From: Vitis vinifera
Taxonomy: Eukaryota > Streptophyta > Magnoliopsida > Vitales > Vitaceae
Assembly: GCF_030704535.1 (NCBI RefSeq)
Contig: NC_081821.1
Span: 8,757,001-8,821,000 of the forward strand
Length of the DNA stretch: 64,000 nucleotides
Reading direction: 5' to 3'
This document shows positions 23,268 to 37,166 of the stretch, piece after piece (position 1 is the stretch's first letter; each line of letters starts with the position of its first letter). The notes below the pieces were generated by a model. That model was not told where the DNA came from. It saw only the letters and a list, made by a program, of their open reading frames with translations, and searched no databases. The translations under genes and the position numbers were made by a program.

Positions 23268-24384
23268 CCCTGATTTTATAGACTCTGTCCCTTTCAAAGA
23301 GCTGGGATGTTTATGCAGGCTTGTTGAATGCTTTCAATGCCACAACTATGTCAAAAAGATACAAAATCATTTTTTTTTTTTCTCATAGATTTCCAGTTCT
23401 ATCATTTTGATGTGATGAGTTTTGAAACCTGTATTGGAATTAAGGTAGGCAGTTTCTCATTTGAATTGTATGTGAGGTAAGGTTTGTTTTTAGTACTGAT
23501 AGAAGCCATAGTAGTCAATGGAAGCCATTTTTGGGAAGACTATTCTTTTCATTCATACAAGGATTTTGTTTAAGCAATTGTGACTTAAAGCTATCAGCAT
23601 GAATGTTCAAATTCTCATTTAGTGTTATTGTTGAGTTCCTTCTCTAGCAAGGATTTCCAAGTACAGCTTTTGATAATACCACATAGGGTCAATATAGGTA
23701 AACCCCACATGGCTGCATCTCCCTCATGTCTGAGTACCTACAAATATGGGTGTATGGTTTGGTGAGCTTCTCTCAACTACATACAAGCATCGCAGAATTG
23801 TAAGGGTTTATTAGGCCTAAAATAAACGATATCTATGTATATGACAGGACATCATATTTGTATAAAGGTTGATTGTGATTTTTCAATGAAAGAGTTTTTG
23901 TGCTCGAGGTTGCATATTTAATTGGTTTCTCTTGATTATATAGACGAGTTCTAAAAGTGAGAATAATCAAGTCATTAGATTTGATATAGTTCATGGAGCT
24001 TGAACAACTTGATTTTTAGATCATTTTCTACTGGCATTTGGATTAGTTACTTAAAATTTTATTGTCTAATTTGTTCTTGTATTCAAAATTTTTAGTAAAC
24101 CAATTTAAATGTATTTGAAAAATATTAAAATTTTCATATTTATGACCATTAATATTTAATTAATAGATCGATGAGAGAAAAATGATTAAAAAAATAATAA
24201 TAATAGTTACAAGAGAAAGCCGATGAAATTTTGAGTGTTAACAAAATCATATTAAGTTAACAAAATAATGTACTATTCAATTCCCTATTTATACTATACG
24301 GATAAAATAAACCTCAATATTTTAACCATTTGAACAATACACTTATTTTATTTTCTATTTATTGATATTTTTTATTTGGTTTTA
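23268..24384. other. 3' flank of the unknown gene
   Basis: This holds the likely 3' untranslated region just after the stop, then AT-rich DNA. No further gene is seen. Confidence 0.5.
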
Positions 24385-24985
24385 ACTAGGAGTGCAGCTT
24401 AGGTGGGTAGCCCCAACCTAACCTGAATCCAATTTGACATTTGGGTATGATTAGACAATTATTTTCAATATTTGAGTTGGATTGCAATTGAATTTTTTCA
24501 ATCCAAACTTAATTTGAATTGAGTTTAGATCAAAGTTCAAGCAATTTAAGTTTAACTTGAATTTGATTTAATGTTTTTATAATATTTATAATAAATATTA
24601 TCCTATATAATAATATTCAATTTTTTTAAATATCAAATTGTATTATATCAAATTTTTAAAATATATAACTTTATATTTATTTTTTTTGTTGGTATCAAAT
24701 TTTGTTTTATTTACTATTTAAATTTTCATATAAATATATTAAAAAGTATTTTAAAAAAATATTATAAATGAATTTTGAATTATACAATCCAATCAACCTG
24801 AACTCAACCCAATTAACCAAAGTCTAACTTAAATAACCCGAATGCAACCCGAGTTTAGAAAAACAAAGTTGGGTTGAGTACCTCAGGTTAAAGTTCGAGT
24901 TGAATTAGACTTATATTGATTGTTTCTTAATTTGGATTGGATTTGGATTAGTCAGCATTTTGACCAAATTGCAACTCTAATTTTA
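24385..24985. repeat. MITE-like repeat with CCAACCTAACCTGAA / AACCTGAACTCAACCC motifs
   Basis: The left end (GGAGTGCAGCTTAGGTGGG) and the right end (TTGCAACTC) resemble weak inverted ends. The body contains repeated phrases of the AACCCAACCTGAA kind on one side and GGGTTGAGT on the other, the pattern of a degenerate foldback repeat. No coding sequence. Confidence 0.35.
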
Positions 24986-25177
24986 ACCGTGAACAACTTA
25001 ATATTTATTCATCAAACCTCTACAAACGGTGAAAGGGTAAATTAGGTAATAAACTAAAAATGATTACCGTCACTGGCGCCAACCGGAAACCGGTTAAACA
25101 AGTCAAACCTTCGAAATTACAAAATAAAAAAAAAAATGCCGCCAAAGTACAGGTTTTCAAATGCCGCAATTGCGAAA

Positions 25178-25189
25178 TTTCGCGGGAAA
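25178..25189. promoter_or_regulatory. E2F site TTTCGCGGGAAA (TTTCCCGC on the minus strand)
   Basis: The 12-mer contains the canonical E2F-DP octamer TTTCCCGC on the minus strand, about 185 bases before the RPA70 start codon. Genes for replication proteins are classic E2F targets in plants. Confidence 0.7.
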
Positions 25190-25207
25190 GAAATTTAGAA
25201 TTTCTGC

Positions 25208-25215
25208 GCGCCAAA
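25208..25215 (-). promoter_or_regulatory. Second E2F site TTTGGCGC
   Basis: The minus strand reads TTTGGCGC, another canonical E2F octamer, 18 bases from the first site. A related half-site (TTGGCGCC on the minus strand) lies near 25074-25081. The spacing suits cooperative promoter control. Confidence 0.65.
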
Positions 25216-25372
25216 AACCGTCCCTTGTTTCTCCTACAAATCTCAGTGAGAAGAGCGTCTAGACAGAGAAACTGATCCTCAGAGGGCGTTTCAGAGAGAG
25301 AGAGAGAGAGAGTGCTCCAGAGCGAGTTTTTAGAGAGAGGTGTGTTCCACAGATTTTTTAGAGAAAAAAACA

Positions 25373-28300
25373 ATGGCGAAATCCATTACCCCAAATGGCA
25401 TTTCCACTATTCTCTCAAACCCATCTCCGGATTCTTCCACAGAACTCCCAGAAATCATCGTTCAAGTCATAGATCTCACGCCAATCGGAAACAGATATAA
25501 GTGAGATTCTTCTCTCTCTTAATATAGGGTTTCATTTTATTTATTTTTTTCTACTCAAATTTCGATGATTTATGATGTTATGGGTATATTTCACGAGATC
25601 GGTCATTTCTTGGTTTTGTTTGTTAGTTTTTCTTGTAACCCATTTTTTGAATTCATTTTAATTTCAGTGTTATGTGGTTGTGTTTTCTGATTACCCTGTT
25701 TGGCTACTGAAAGCATGAGGGAAAAGAGAAATATGTGATTTGGAAGGAAACCCATTTATGATTGTCAGCTCAAATGACTTTATTATTCCACGTTCTTAAT
25801 TTTTTTTTTTTTGTTTCGGATTTCTCAGAAGCCAAACATCTGAACAGTGCGATGATTCCTTTTACTTGTCATCATAATTTCAATTACTAAACAGATTTCT
25901 GTATTTTATTGTAATTGGGATCGGTGATGGAACAAATTCATTGTTTGGGTACTCCCCGATCTATGTTTCATTAGACCAATTTGATCGGACGTCATGTTCT
26001 TATTTCTGATAAATCAATATCCTCCGCGTACATAGCCCCCATTTATGTTATTTTTTTCCCCTCGGACTGTATGATCTTTAAATGGAATAATTTTTGGGGT
26101 TTAAACATGCTTCATTTATGCTCCATTTGGTTTGTGATGAACGGCAGGAAAAGGCGAGTAAACTTGAAACTTGGATTTTCATTTACTCGGAAAGATTTGT
26201 TGGTTTCAAATGGGCTATTATTATGGGTTTGTAAATGCTCTTGCTGTTGATGCAAAACTTGGATTTCATCAACTATTTTTGTTTAAAAATTATGCTGCCT
26301 TTTACTGCAGGCAATTGAATTCAAAATCTTTCTTTGTTTGTGGGTTTGGGTCCTAAAGGACTTCAGTCTGATTCAAAATCCATGGTGCACAAATCAACCC
26401 AACATTGGAATTAGAATTGGGATTGGGGTGTCAATTTCCAGTTCCAATATCCAAATTCTAAGCTATCAAACACAACCTTATTTTTTGTTGTTTTTTTGCA
26501 TGAGTTCTATAAATGCTCTTGTTGGTGATTCAGAATTGCTCCTTTTGCTCTTTGGCTATGATGAATTCATATATTGGCTTATTTGCTTGCAGATTTACAG
26601 CAAATGACGGAAAGATGAAGCTCAAAGCAATGTTTCCATCCAGTTTTTCATCTGAGATAAACTCTGGAAATATTCAAAACCTTGGTCTCATTCAAGTTAT
26701 TGATTACACCCTCAATGACATTCCGAGCAAGCAAGAGAAGTAAGAATTACTTCTAACATGCTTGTTAACAATTTTACATTTTATTGGTGGGTTTTTGAGA
26801 TTATTATTAATTTAATTTGGATGTTCTGTCTTAGATATTTGATTGTGACAAAATGTGAGGCTGTCTCTCCTGCACTTGAAGTGGAATTCAAGACTGAGGT
26901 GAAAAGTGAAGAAACTGGAATCCTGTTAAGGCCAAAACAAGTAGTTGAGATTCAGAGGGAGGTGAAAACGGAAGGAACTGGCATATTTTTGAAGCCAAAG
27001 CAAGAAATAGTTGCTAAATCAGCTGCTCAGATAGTAAATGAACAGCATGGAAAGTGAGTATTCTTGTCTGTATTCAGTTTCACTTAAGTGATAGGCTGAA
27101 GATGTTCCATTCAGATCTTGGAACTTTATATGTTTCAATTATTTCTTCTGTTTGATTTAAACAGAAGCTGGTTGAAAAAGAGATTCTCTGTTTTTGGTTT
27201 CTTGAAAGTGAAACACTCAATCAAGTCGAATATGTGTATTGGGTTTACTTGAGAGGAGTTTCTTGTTTTCTTAGCCAGGAAAAATTAAATATTCAAAATT
27301 TGGTTTCTTCTTACTTCAAGATAAGCATTTTAAAAATCAAAATTCACTTGTGGAAAGTTCTTTTAGCCATGTTTTACAGATCAACACTAAAAATTGATGC
27401 TATTATTACATTACACTGTTACATATTTATTAATTTTTCTGCTTGTGAGACTTGACCAATGAAGTTCTATCTTTCTCTTACTCAGTATGGCTCCTGCTGC
27501 ACGAATGGCCATGACAAGAAGGGTTCATCCTCTTGTTTCCTTGAATCCTTACCAAGGCAACTGGACGATAAAAGTCCGGCTTACAAACAAAGGAACCATG
27601 CGTACTTATAAGAATGCTAGAGGAGAAGGTTGTGTCTTCAATGTAGAGTTAACAGATGAGGATGTAAGCAGAAAAAGAATCCATTTTCTGAGAATGCTAG
27701 ATACTTTGTGCTGACTAAATTTGCAATATTTTGTGTGTTTGGGTCATATCTCTACAATTAACATCATAATTGTTTCAGCAAATTGGTTTCTCTTGGTGCA
27801 GGGTACACAAATCCAAGCAACAATGTTTAACGAAGCTGCAAGGAAGTTCTATGAAAAGTTCCAACTGGGGAAGGTCTATTACATATCAAAAGGAGCTCTA
27901 AAAGTAGCCAACAAGCAGTTTAAAACTGTACAAAATGATTATGAAATGACCCTGAATGAAAATTCAGAGGTTGAGGAGGCCAGTAATGAAGAAACTTTTA
28001 TCCCTGAAGCAAAATTCAAATTTGTTGAGATTGAAGAGTTGGGTCCTTATGTCAATGGGAAGGAGCTTGTAGGTAAGAACCAGTCTTAGAATCAACAAAG
28101 GATTATTTTCCTGTTCACTCGTTCTTTTGTGTAATATGACCCTTGACATCATTATTAATTCCAGATGTTATTGGAGTTGTTCAAAGTGTCTCTCCTACAA
28201 TGAGCATACGAAGGAAGAGTAACAATGACATTGTTCCTAAGCGTGATATAACTATTGCGGACAAGACGTGAGTGTATATTTCATTTTTTGCACTGGTAAC

Positions 28301-29790
28301 TTTGGTCTAATGTTGCTTCATATTGAACTTATGGACATTTGAATTGTAGGAAGAAGACTGTTGTGGTCTCTTTGTGGAATGATCATGCTACTAATGTAGG
28401 GCAGGAATTGTTGGATAATGCTGATAAATTTCCAATTGTTGCAATTAAATCTCTTAAAGTTGGAGACTTCCAAGGTAATTCTCCTTGTTTTCTTGAAGTT
28501 TGGTATTAATATGGCAATTAGGCACATTCTCAAAAACTTGAGAATGATAAGAAGTCCTGTTTGTAATGTTCTCTTCATATCTTGTTTTAGGTGTATCACT
28601 ATCAACATTGAGTAAGAGTATTGTACTGGTAAATCCAGATACACCTGAATCAAAAAAGTTGAGATCCTGGTAAGGAATCATCCAGTGACCTATTACCTTG
28701 TTAGTTCTTGTAGTAAGTGTTTCTGACCATATGTTCTTGTGCACAGGTATGATTCTGAAGGTAAAGGAGCTTCAATGGCTTCTATTGGGTCTGATATCAG
28801 TCCTTCATCTAAGGGTGGAGTCAAGTCCATGTACTATGACAGGGTTTCCCTTTCTCATGTAACCAGCAACCCATCTTTGGGTGAAGACAAGGTAATAATT
28901 ACTGTCATTAAAATAACTTAACATGACCAAACTGGTCTTAGCCAAAGTTTTGAGTTAAAACCATATTCAGTTTTGATAATGTGGGCTTGTCTCTGTACAG
29001 CCTTCCTTTTTTAGCATCAGGGCATACATAAGCTTCATCAAGCCTGATCAAACAATGTGGTACCGGGCTTGTAAGACATGCAACAAGAAAGTCACAGATG
29101 CTATTGGATCTGGGTATTGGTGTGAAGGATGCCAAAAGAATGATGATGAGTGCAGTTTAAGGTGAGGGATTCATGGAATTTGAATCAATAAGAATCCAGC
29201 GATAGTAGTTGAAATTCATGAAAGTTGTCCTATGAATGATGTTTTTTTGTTCCATTCTGTTTTGTTTTCCAGGTACATAATGGTAGTGAAAGTTTCAGAT
29301 GCTAGTGGTGAAGCTTGGCTTTCTCTGTTCAATGAACAAGCAGAGAGAATGTTTGGGTGCTCTGCTGATGAGCTTGATAAGCTGAAATCACAGGTAAACT
29401 CTTGGCAATATTGAAATATCTATGAGTTTGTCCAAATCTTAGTTAACTTGAAAGAGTTGCTCATTGATGCATTAATTCATATGTAATTGGTTACTTATTT
29501 GGTAGCCTAGTTGGGTTCTATGGAAAAAAAAAAGGATGAACTTCTGGCATTCAAAATCTGATGTTTTAAAAACCCAATTTTCTCTGCAGGAGGGAGAAGA
29601 GAACCTATTCCAACAGAAATTGAAGGAAGCTATTTGGGTCCCTCATCTTTTCCGGATTAGTGTTGCACAGCATGAGTACATGAATGAGAAAAGGCAGAGG
29701 ATAACAGCCAGGGCTGTTGTTCCAGTTGATTTTGCAGCTGAATCCAGATTATTGTTGGAGGAGATATCAAAGATGAAGACTTCACAATAG
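25373..29790 (+). CDS. RPA70: Replication protein A 70 kDa DNA-binding subunit (RPA1B/D-like)
   Basis: Twelve exons join in frame to 625 residues: 25373-25500, 26593-26739, 26835-27053, 27486-27663, 27802-28072, 28165-28267, 28350-28474, 28591-28669, 28747-28891, 29001-29161, 29273-29393, 29590-29790. RPA70 is the large subunit of the single-strand DNA-binding trimer used in replication, repair and recombination. The N-terminal OB fold (DBD-F, about residues 1-110) is followed by a linker and then DBD-A, beginning near LNPYQGNW. DBD-B follows, then DBD-C with a four-Cys zinc ribbon (Cys489, Cys492, Cys506, Cys509: CKTC and CEGC). There is no CCHC extension as in RPA1C/E. The N-terminus resembles the RPA1B/D class, which is associated mainly with normal replication. 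The start ATG opens the conserved N-terminus directly. No damage seen. Confidence 0.93.
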
Positions 29791-31063
29791 GCTCCTTGGT
29801 TTATTTTGTTCTTTGGATAACGGTAGTTAGGCAGTATGCCTTCAGTTCCCTCTATATCTTAAGACACATCCCATTGAATATAGAGGAAGCTTAATCCTAA
29901 CTTGGAATGCACATACCATTTTTGTAATATATGTTTTGCAGACATACATGTGGTTTTGTTGCATTGTAGAAAAATCACTTAAAAAGCAGTTTTACGACTT
30001 GGGTTTCCATGTGATCGACTTTTGGGCTATTGGGTTAATCACTAACGGTTATTTACCTCTATTTGCAGTCCTGCACCTTAATGCTTCAATTTGATATGGG
30101 ATTGAATTCTTCATGTTTAATGGCTATGTCCACAATGGTTTGTAGTTCTGCAGTTTATTAAAATTATGATTGAGAAAAGGTTTAGGGTAGCTTCTCAGTT
30201 GTGGTGACCAAAAGTAGAGTTCAGTTCATGGTCAAGAAATTCTTCTTCATTTGAGATGGGAGAACACTTCCAAAAGTGGAAGAGAGTGTAGAAAGTTCCC
30301 TGAATTATCTCTGTTCTTTCTTTGAGATTAACAAAGATTTCCTCTACCTCTAACAAGCTGCCCAGCTACCTCCTAGGTATCCTTTTCCATGTCAAGAATA
30401 GCAACATAAGGCATTGCTTTCATGTTTTGGGTGGAAAAAGAGTCAATAGGGTTTGTTTTGCAAATGCTTTTAAGAATATTTTTTATTTTTTAGAAAAAAA
30501 AAAAACATTTGACAATAAAAAATTTGCTTTTTGTTTTCCATTCTTAAAAATAAAAAACATAGTGTTTTTTAGAAAATGTTATTTAATTGTTTTAAAAAAT
30601 AATTATATAAACATGTAGAATGATAAAAAAAAAAAATTAGATATAAAAATTGTTTTTAAAACATATTCAAAAAGATTAAAAATAAATTTAAAATTAGGTT
30701 TTCAATTCTATAAAACATTAGTAATTAGTTTTTAAAATTATTTTTGAAAGCAATTACTAAATAGAGTTATAAAAAGGCAAACCAAAAAACAAACACCGCT
30801 TGAGCAAGTATAGATGATGGCAAATCCATCGATACTGCAAAAAGCACTGTTAGAAAATGAGCTGCATCAAAGAAGATCAAGCTTCTAATGAAGACCGGAA
30901 ACTTAGTTTAAAAGAACAAGCTTCATTTGATCAGATTGGATAGTTTTGAGTACTTGGATAGTGACCAACATACAGCTAGCTAGGCAGAATGTGTGAAATC
31001 TATAATTTTATTGGAGAGATTTCTACCCTAAGCTACAGTCTTGAGAAGTTGCATTTTACACAA
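29791..31063. other. Convergent intergenic space between RPA70 and GDPD
   Basis: This holds the 3' flanks of the two converging genes. The AT-rich block 30449-30800 starts GGGTTTGTTTTG and ends AAACAAACACC, giving inverted GTTTGTTT ends and suggesting a decayed MITE. Nothing coding is supported. Confidence 0.5.
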
Positions 31064-34000
31064 TCATCCCTTCCTGTAGGGAGAGACTAATGTTGCAATC
31101 TTATGCAACAATTTAGCAGCATTGCCATCATCATCACCATCATCTTGAGAGAGAGGAGAGGTCCATTCCTGAAAGTTATAGAGGCTGCCAGTGAAATCTG
31201 TGAAGAGTCCATCAACTCCTATCTTGTTTATCCAGTAATCATATTCTGCATATGGGTCTTGATGGAAGTTGAAGTGTAAGAACTGGTTCTCATTCCGATA
31301 AGTGTATGGGTGTACCTGCCATCACAATTCACAAGTTGGGTTTCTGATGACTTTTGCTGAATGCTTATGAAATACTTGCACATGAAAAAGAGAAATTTGA
31401 GATTTCCTAATGAGAAAATTTTGAAAGAAAACTAAAATCAGTAAACCAAAATTTGCACATGATCATGATCAGGACAAATCGAATCCTAGAATTCTTCTAG
31501 AGTACACATATCTAGATCTTCAATTTTCTTAAGAAAATAATTACAGAAAAGCACACAAGAAAACAGAAATCTCCAGATGCAATCTTAGACAAACAGAACC
31601 ATCACCATGGATCAATGTGTTCATAGAGAGCTAAAACCATGTTTAACAGTTGTGAAAAATTAAATAATTAGGGAAAATTAGTGCATCACGGCTGTTTCTT
31701 AGCTCAACACCTTCAAACCGGTTCCCCCTCACATGGAGTTTAAGTTCATTCACAGAGGCAACATAAAGTTCAATCTTTAATGGAGGCAAAACATTGGGAT
31801 TGGGACCATGGATGGCCTATTTTTCTTGGCTCATTTCCTTAGTGAATACTGATATGGTAAACTGTTTTTGGTCACTACATAATATCACACAACTCAGTTG
31901 ATGGAATGACTCCAAATATCATGTCTATTTAGGCATCCCATCCAAATATCGGTTGACAGTTTGACCATGCATAGCATAGAGTGACACAGAGAAACCTAGA
32001 TGTATAAATACAACATACAGTGACAAAGAGAGACAGAAGATATGGCATAACCATGATATGTTTCATAAATAGCCTTATTGATAACATCCCACAAATAAGC
32101 TTTACACAGAGAAGATACAAACCTGTAAGTCGTGGGCATGTGCTTTGGCAACAAGATCAGTAGGTGTTTGCAAATAATTATCTACCACTGGAACTACTGT
32201 ATCCTTCCAAGGTCCAATCCCCACCACATACTGCTTAATGAAGCTAAGGTAACTGTCTGAAGTGATTTCCCAATATGACTGCACATTATTGACCATCATT
32301 TTAGTCCCTTGGAAACAAACAACTAAAAATTTTACAATGAAGTTGGAATTATATGCACAAAGCAGAAGTTCAAAACGGCAATTTCATATGGGAAATCCAT
32401 TACTATTAAGATGGTATGATGAAAAGAATTTTAGCATATGAAATATGGTATTTGCAGGAAGTTATCAGAAATATTTTTTTCTACTTATGTTTCAAAGCAA
32501 ATCTATTCTCCTTAAAAGACTACAGAAAAAGGAGAAACCTGATTGGTGTCCTGAGTCGGTACAGTGACATCATCAATCAAGAAGATTTTAGGCAAGTTCG
32601 TCTGGTTCGATATGTAAATAAGTGATGTTGGAGCAAAGGACTGGATAAATACTGGTTGTTTCAGCCAATCTTCTGACATATATGAACCTTTGTATCCATA
32701 CTTCTTAAGTGTTGCTACAAAATGGTCCTCAAATCTCTTACCATCTGGCCATTTCACCTGTTGAAAGTGAGTGCAGCTTAAAGCATCAGGGAATGTAAAG
32801 GAATTGAAAGTATTAGCAGCAGCAGCTTCTAAAGAAGAACAAATCATTTTAAGGTATCTGACAATATTACTCTCCTCCCACATTAGAGTTGCCAATTGAT
32901 TGTGAAAGTCAGAGAACAATTTCAGCATCCCAGGAGTTACTGTTATTTATTCTATATTTGAATCACGGGCAAAAGTTCTTTCATAAATGAGAGTGAAAAA
33001 AATGCCACAACCTCAAATTGGTTGGTGATACTATGGGAATCCTCTGGTGTAGTTTCTGATACATAACCTATATGATAAGTACAAGAAAAATGAAGTCTCT
33101 GTTCACTCAAAAAAAAAAATCGCTCTGTTTAGAAGCTAATCATGTTTTAACCCCTCTCCGCAACCATTATCTCCAGCAGCTTACAGGGGGAATTACTTAC
33201 ACGCTGGTTGATAAATACTGGATTTTTAATCTCTGGATATATTCCAACAACTCTGGGTGCATCCAGTGCAATTGAAATGAACTCTTCAAAAGTAATGATA
33301 GTGAACTTTCCTGCATAATACACCACAAAGAGGACATGATAAACTACTATGACATTTGCAATTAACGGCTATAGATTCCAAACACAATCAGTCGTAGATT
33401 GACTGTGACACTTAACACATGCACACATCCAGCATTGCTTGACAGTGACAAATGAATTACAATCTAATAGACTTGGATTTATCTCTGTAGAAACAGAGCA
33501 AATTTGAACTTGAATCGTTTTGTTTCAAAAAACTAACCATTGTATTGTTGATCACGAAACTTGTACCTCTGATTCACCCGCAATGTCTTGAGTTCTTCAA
33601 GTGTAAAATCAACTGCATATGATTGAAGTAATTTCCCAACTCAATCAATCAAATCTTTGCAGGAACTCATAGTGCCTGATTATAGAAATATGACAATACT
33701 ACTAGTTCACACACACACACAAAGGCAGACAAGTTTCAAGGAACTGAATGCTTATGCAATAAAATAGACGAACAGAAAAATCTGATCATCCTGTAAAACA
33801 AAAAATAGATTCACTATATCCCAGGCATAGATTGAGGAATTTAAGAGAGGCTAGTTCCAAACCAGAGAACCAGCCAGTGGTGTTGAGCCCTTGAACTTCA
33901 TAGGTTGTTCTGCGATCTGCAAACTCCTTGTGTTCTGCAATATCAGTGGTATCATCAAGGGTAACATCATGGAAGCATATAAGAGCACCATCCTTAGAGG

Positions 34001-36647
34001 CTAGGATATCAGTTTCTATGAAGTCTGCACCCTCTTCAATAGCTCTCTGCAAGAAATCATCACTTTCAGAGACATTTGTACAGTTGGAAAATAAGAGGCT
34101 GAGCAAGAAGGAATCAAATTTCCAATTTTTCTTTTATCTTTATCATAGAGTACAATGAGTCTTTGTGCAACATAGCTTCTTATAATAGGTATTCTATTCA
34201 TTATGAAAATTCCATTTAATGGAGGTAAGGATTAAGAATGTATCCAGGAGAACTTTTCAGCAAACTAGGAATTTGACCGTATTACTAGTACATGTTCAAT
34301 TCTAGGCATGTTGAGTGCACATCCCACACCCACAATTATGTAATCTTGTGTTCACAAAGTCCTGTGTTGTTTTTCTTTATTATTATTAAAGCTATAGCAT
34401 CTGACCAAGACATGTCAAAGAACAAAATGGGCCACAGCTGCAACATTGATGCAAAAGAACACATCAACAGCTTAGCATGCTGGGAGGAAAAAGAGGGGCT
34501 TAGCCAAATGGCCCTATAGGTGATGGAGCTACAGAATGAGTGCAAAAAATGATGAATTGATCTTCATACAAAGCTAAAATCATCAGTTGTAACTTGCTGT
34601 CCAAACTATAGCCAGCAACTAGCCAGTGTACATCGTTTTTCTACAGATACTTCACAGTTGATATATTTTGAAGAGTCCACATAATATATAGCCTATAACT
34701 TCCCATCCAATTATAGCAACAAATAAAAAAATCGACACAGGTAAAGATAGCTAAAGATAAGGTGAATGAAAGTTGATCTTTTTTTTTTGTGTGTGTATTT
34801 TGTCTTTCTGGTATCTCTGAGCTGAGCTGATTCATGGACCTTTTGTTTTGATAATTTAAAGAGAGTAATTGCTTTCTGCTCCTCACCAATTTTTCTTTTT
34901 TGTCTATTTTTTATAGGCACTTTCTGCTCCTCATCATCAATGAATGACTTTGCAAATCAAGCATATGAACATATCAATTTGCCAAATTCCCACACTCCAC
35001 ATTGTGCACATACCATGTATGCAGCTGCAGTTTCCTCAGGAAGCTCTCCATTTGAACCTCGATGTGCAACATTATATGGTCGAGAAGTCTGAAGAGGCAA
35101 TCTATCTCTAGCATCCACCTTGCTGGGGAGTGGATAGAAAGGCCTTGCAGCACATCCAACAATGAGTAACAGAAATACAGAAGGGCCAAACCCTGCCAGG
35201 TGTAAATTTCAAATGAATCGATCAATTATCTTTACATGGGAATGAAATATCAATGCTAATTATGAAAATACATAAACATAAGCATAAATGGAAATCTAAA
35301 GTCCCTGTCCCGATTTAACCAGTTTACTAAGATTATGCGTAGTTATAAGCGAACAACCTGATGCCATTATAGAAACCATCAGATAGCACAAAATTATTTG
35401 ACAGGAATTAAAACAAACATTGGAAAATAATCCAAGTACCATCAGCATATGCAAGGCAAACATATCCTGTAAGTTTTGATCCAGGCAGGATCTGTATATA
35501 GGTATGAGAAAGTCTCATTTTCTTAATTTTTTTTGTTCCTTTTTTTTTTGGGACAACAGGAAGAACTGAACCTACAACATCAGCTTTACTCCACAGTACA
35601 AGTTAATCGTTTTGAACCGTACTGATGCATAAACCAACAAAATGTCTAGCTTCTGCGTGATCACGGAGAAATTCAAAACTAAATGCAGCTGGATGAGGCT
35701 TCTCAAGTAATTGACTTAACAACTCTCTTTCCAACATTAATGAGCATTTTGAACAAAAATTTAGGAAATAATAAAAACAACTTGCTTCAAGAAAGAGGTC
35801 TTCCATCAACTAGCACTTGCTTTTATGATCTCCTTTTGCAAATCCACTGTATTAAGGGCCATCTCTTGTCACACATAAGTCAATCTTCATCGAAGTATAA
35901 ACATGATCTCCCAATGACAGGTCTTGCTAGAGCCCGCAACTCCTTGAGGCTGGAGTTAGTCTCAGGTTGGTCCAAAAACTACATAAACAGGCTGGATCTA
36001 GGTAAGATTCTGGACTGGGAAACCTAAGTCAACCCTCATTAACAAATATATTATTTTTCCAAAGTATTGACTGGTATCCAATATCAATGCAATTAATGCT
36101 ACCTGTGCATATATCTGTATATACAAATTAAAAATCAATGCACATAGAATCAAGTGATCCAACAAAACCCAGTCAGTCAATCAATCAATTACTTGCCTAT
36201 AAATGCATTGGTAGACACACTACAAAACACACATACCAATATCACCATTTTTGACCAAGGAATTTTCCAACTAAAAATGGATTTCCATAGATGTAAAAAA
36301 GGCTAAAATCTAATTGAAAAAAAGCAGTTTTGGAACTGTTAACTCATTCCCAGATACTGTACATTGGCATTGGCTATTAATTTGCACAAAACCAGAAAAA
36401 CCCAACAATCCAGTATAAGACCACAACCAAAAGAGGAAACCAAACAAAACCCAGAAGGGAAACACCAGTATCAGAAGCAAATCAACTTCAATAACAAAAC
36501 CCAAATACAAAGAACTGCAGGCCCAATTGATGCAAATACAAGAAAAAAATCAACCAACCCAATCATCAAACACACACATAGATTGAAAAAAGAAGAGAGA
36601 AATCATTAATCAGGGTTAGCGTTTTGATACTTACAGAAAGAACCCAT
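31064..36647 (-). CDS. GDPD: Glycerophosphodiester phosphodiesterase (GDPD5/6-like), secreted
   Basis: Eight minus-strand exons, in coding order 36635-36647, 35014-35192, 33863-34046, 33538-33612, 33201-33310, 32539-32757, 32123-32278 and 31064-31315, join in frame to 395 residues. The enzyme hydrolyses glycerophosphodiesters to glycerol-3-phosphate and an alcohol, and in plants contributes to phosphate recycling from lipids. The N-terminus is a signal peptide (hydrophobic core SVFLLLIVG, probable cleavage near residues 19-22), so it enters the secretory path. GDPD catalytic and metal-binding residues are in place: His48 in AHRGSNGE, Glu75 and Asp77 in FIETD, His90 in CFHD. The C-terminus keeps GVDGLFTDF. 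The tiny 13-base first coding exon is supported because GTAAGT and phase 1 join exactly to exon 2. The donor after exon 5 is taken at the GTAAGT that keeps the frame. No damage seen; it matches the GDPD5/6 group better than the SHV3-like two-domain proteins. Confidence 0.9.
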
Positions 36648-36737
36648 GATCGTTGCCCCCTCTGTCTCCCCCTCTGTCTCTCTGGACAGGTCTCCTCTTG
36701 ACTAAAGTTTATTCCTCCTGGCTGTGGCTGAACTCGG

Positions 36738-36745
36738 TATATATA
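36738..36745 (-). promoter_or_regulatory. TATA box of the GDPD gene
   Basis: TATATATA on the minus strand lies about 90 bases upstream of the GDPD start codon, followed by a pyrimidine/purine-rich leader. Position and sequence fit a TATA box. Confidence 0.45.
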
Positions 36746-37112
36746 CGAATGGGTTGTCATTGCAGTATGCTGCGCGGAACTATTCAAAGCTGTGGTCCGC
36801 CGAGTTCATAGCCTTGGATCTATCTCTGATCCAAGAATATCCCCTTGTAGATTCGCCTTTACTCTCTTTCATGAGAAGGAATGACAGTGGTGCAAGGCCC
36901 CTTGATAATGAGGACGTGGGTGATGATGATTGGTTCCACGAAAGTCGTGGGATGACTGGTGGTTGACTTAAACAAGGGCACCGTTAATTTTGTAATTCTA
37001 TGTATCCAATCGATACGTTAAAAATAGTCGTCACATGGACGACTTGGGGTGTCAGTGCCCATCTCCCTATCTTATCCTTTCTTGAGCACTTTTAGGCGGG
37101 TTTATTTTATTT

Positions 37113-37166
<54 letters not shown>

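Noticed and set aside
28318-28744. Overlapping minus-strand open frames of about 100 residues within RPA70
   Set aside because: They are antisense to RPA70 exons and introns and show no domain.
32512-32928. 138-residue minus-strand open frame treated as one exon
   Set aside because: Only 32539-32757 is GDPD coding sequence; the first part is intron read-through before a CAG acceptor and the last part is past the donor.
36724-36966. 80-residue plus-strand open frame between GDPD and the PPR pseudogene
   Set aside because: It overlaps the GDPD promoter, has no recognisable domain and no supporting signals.
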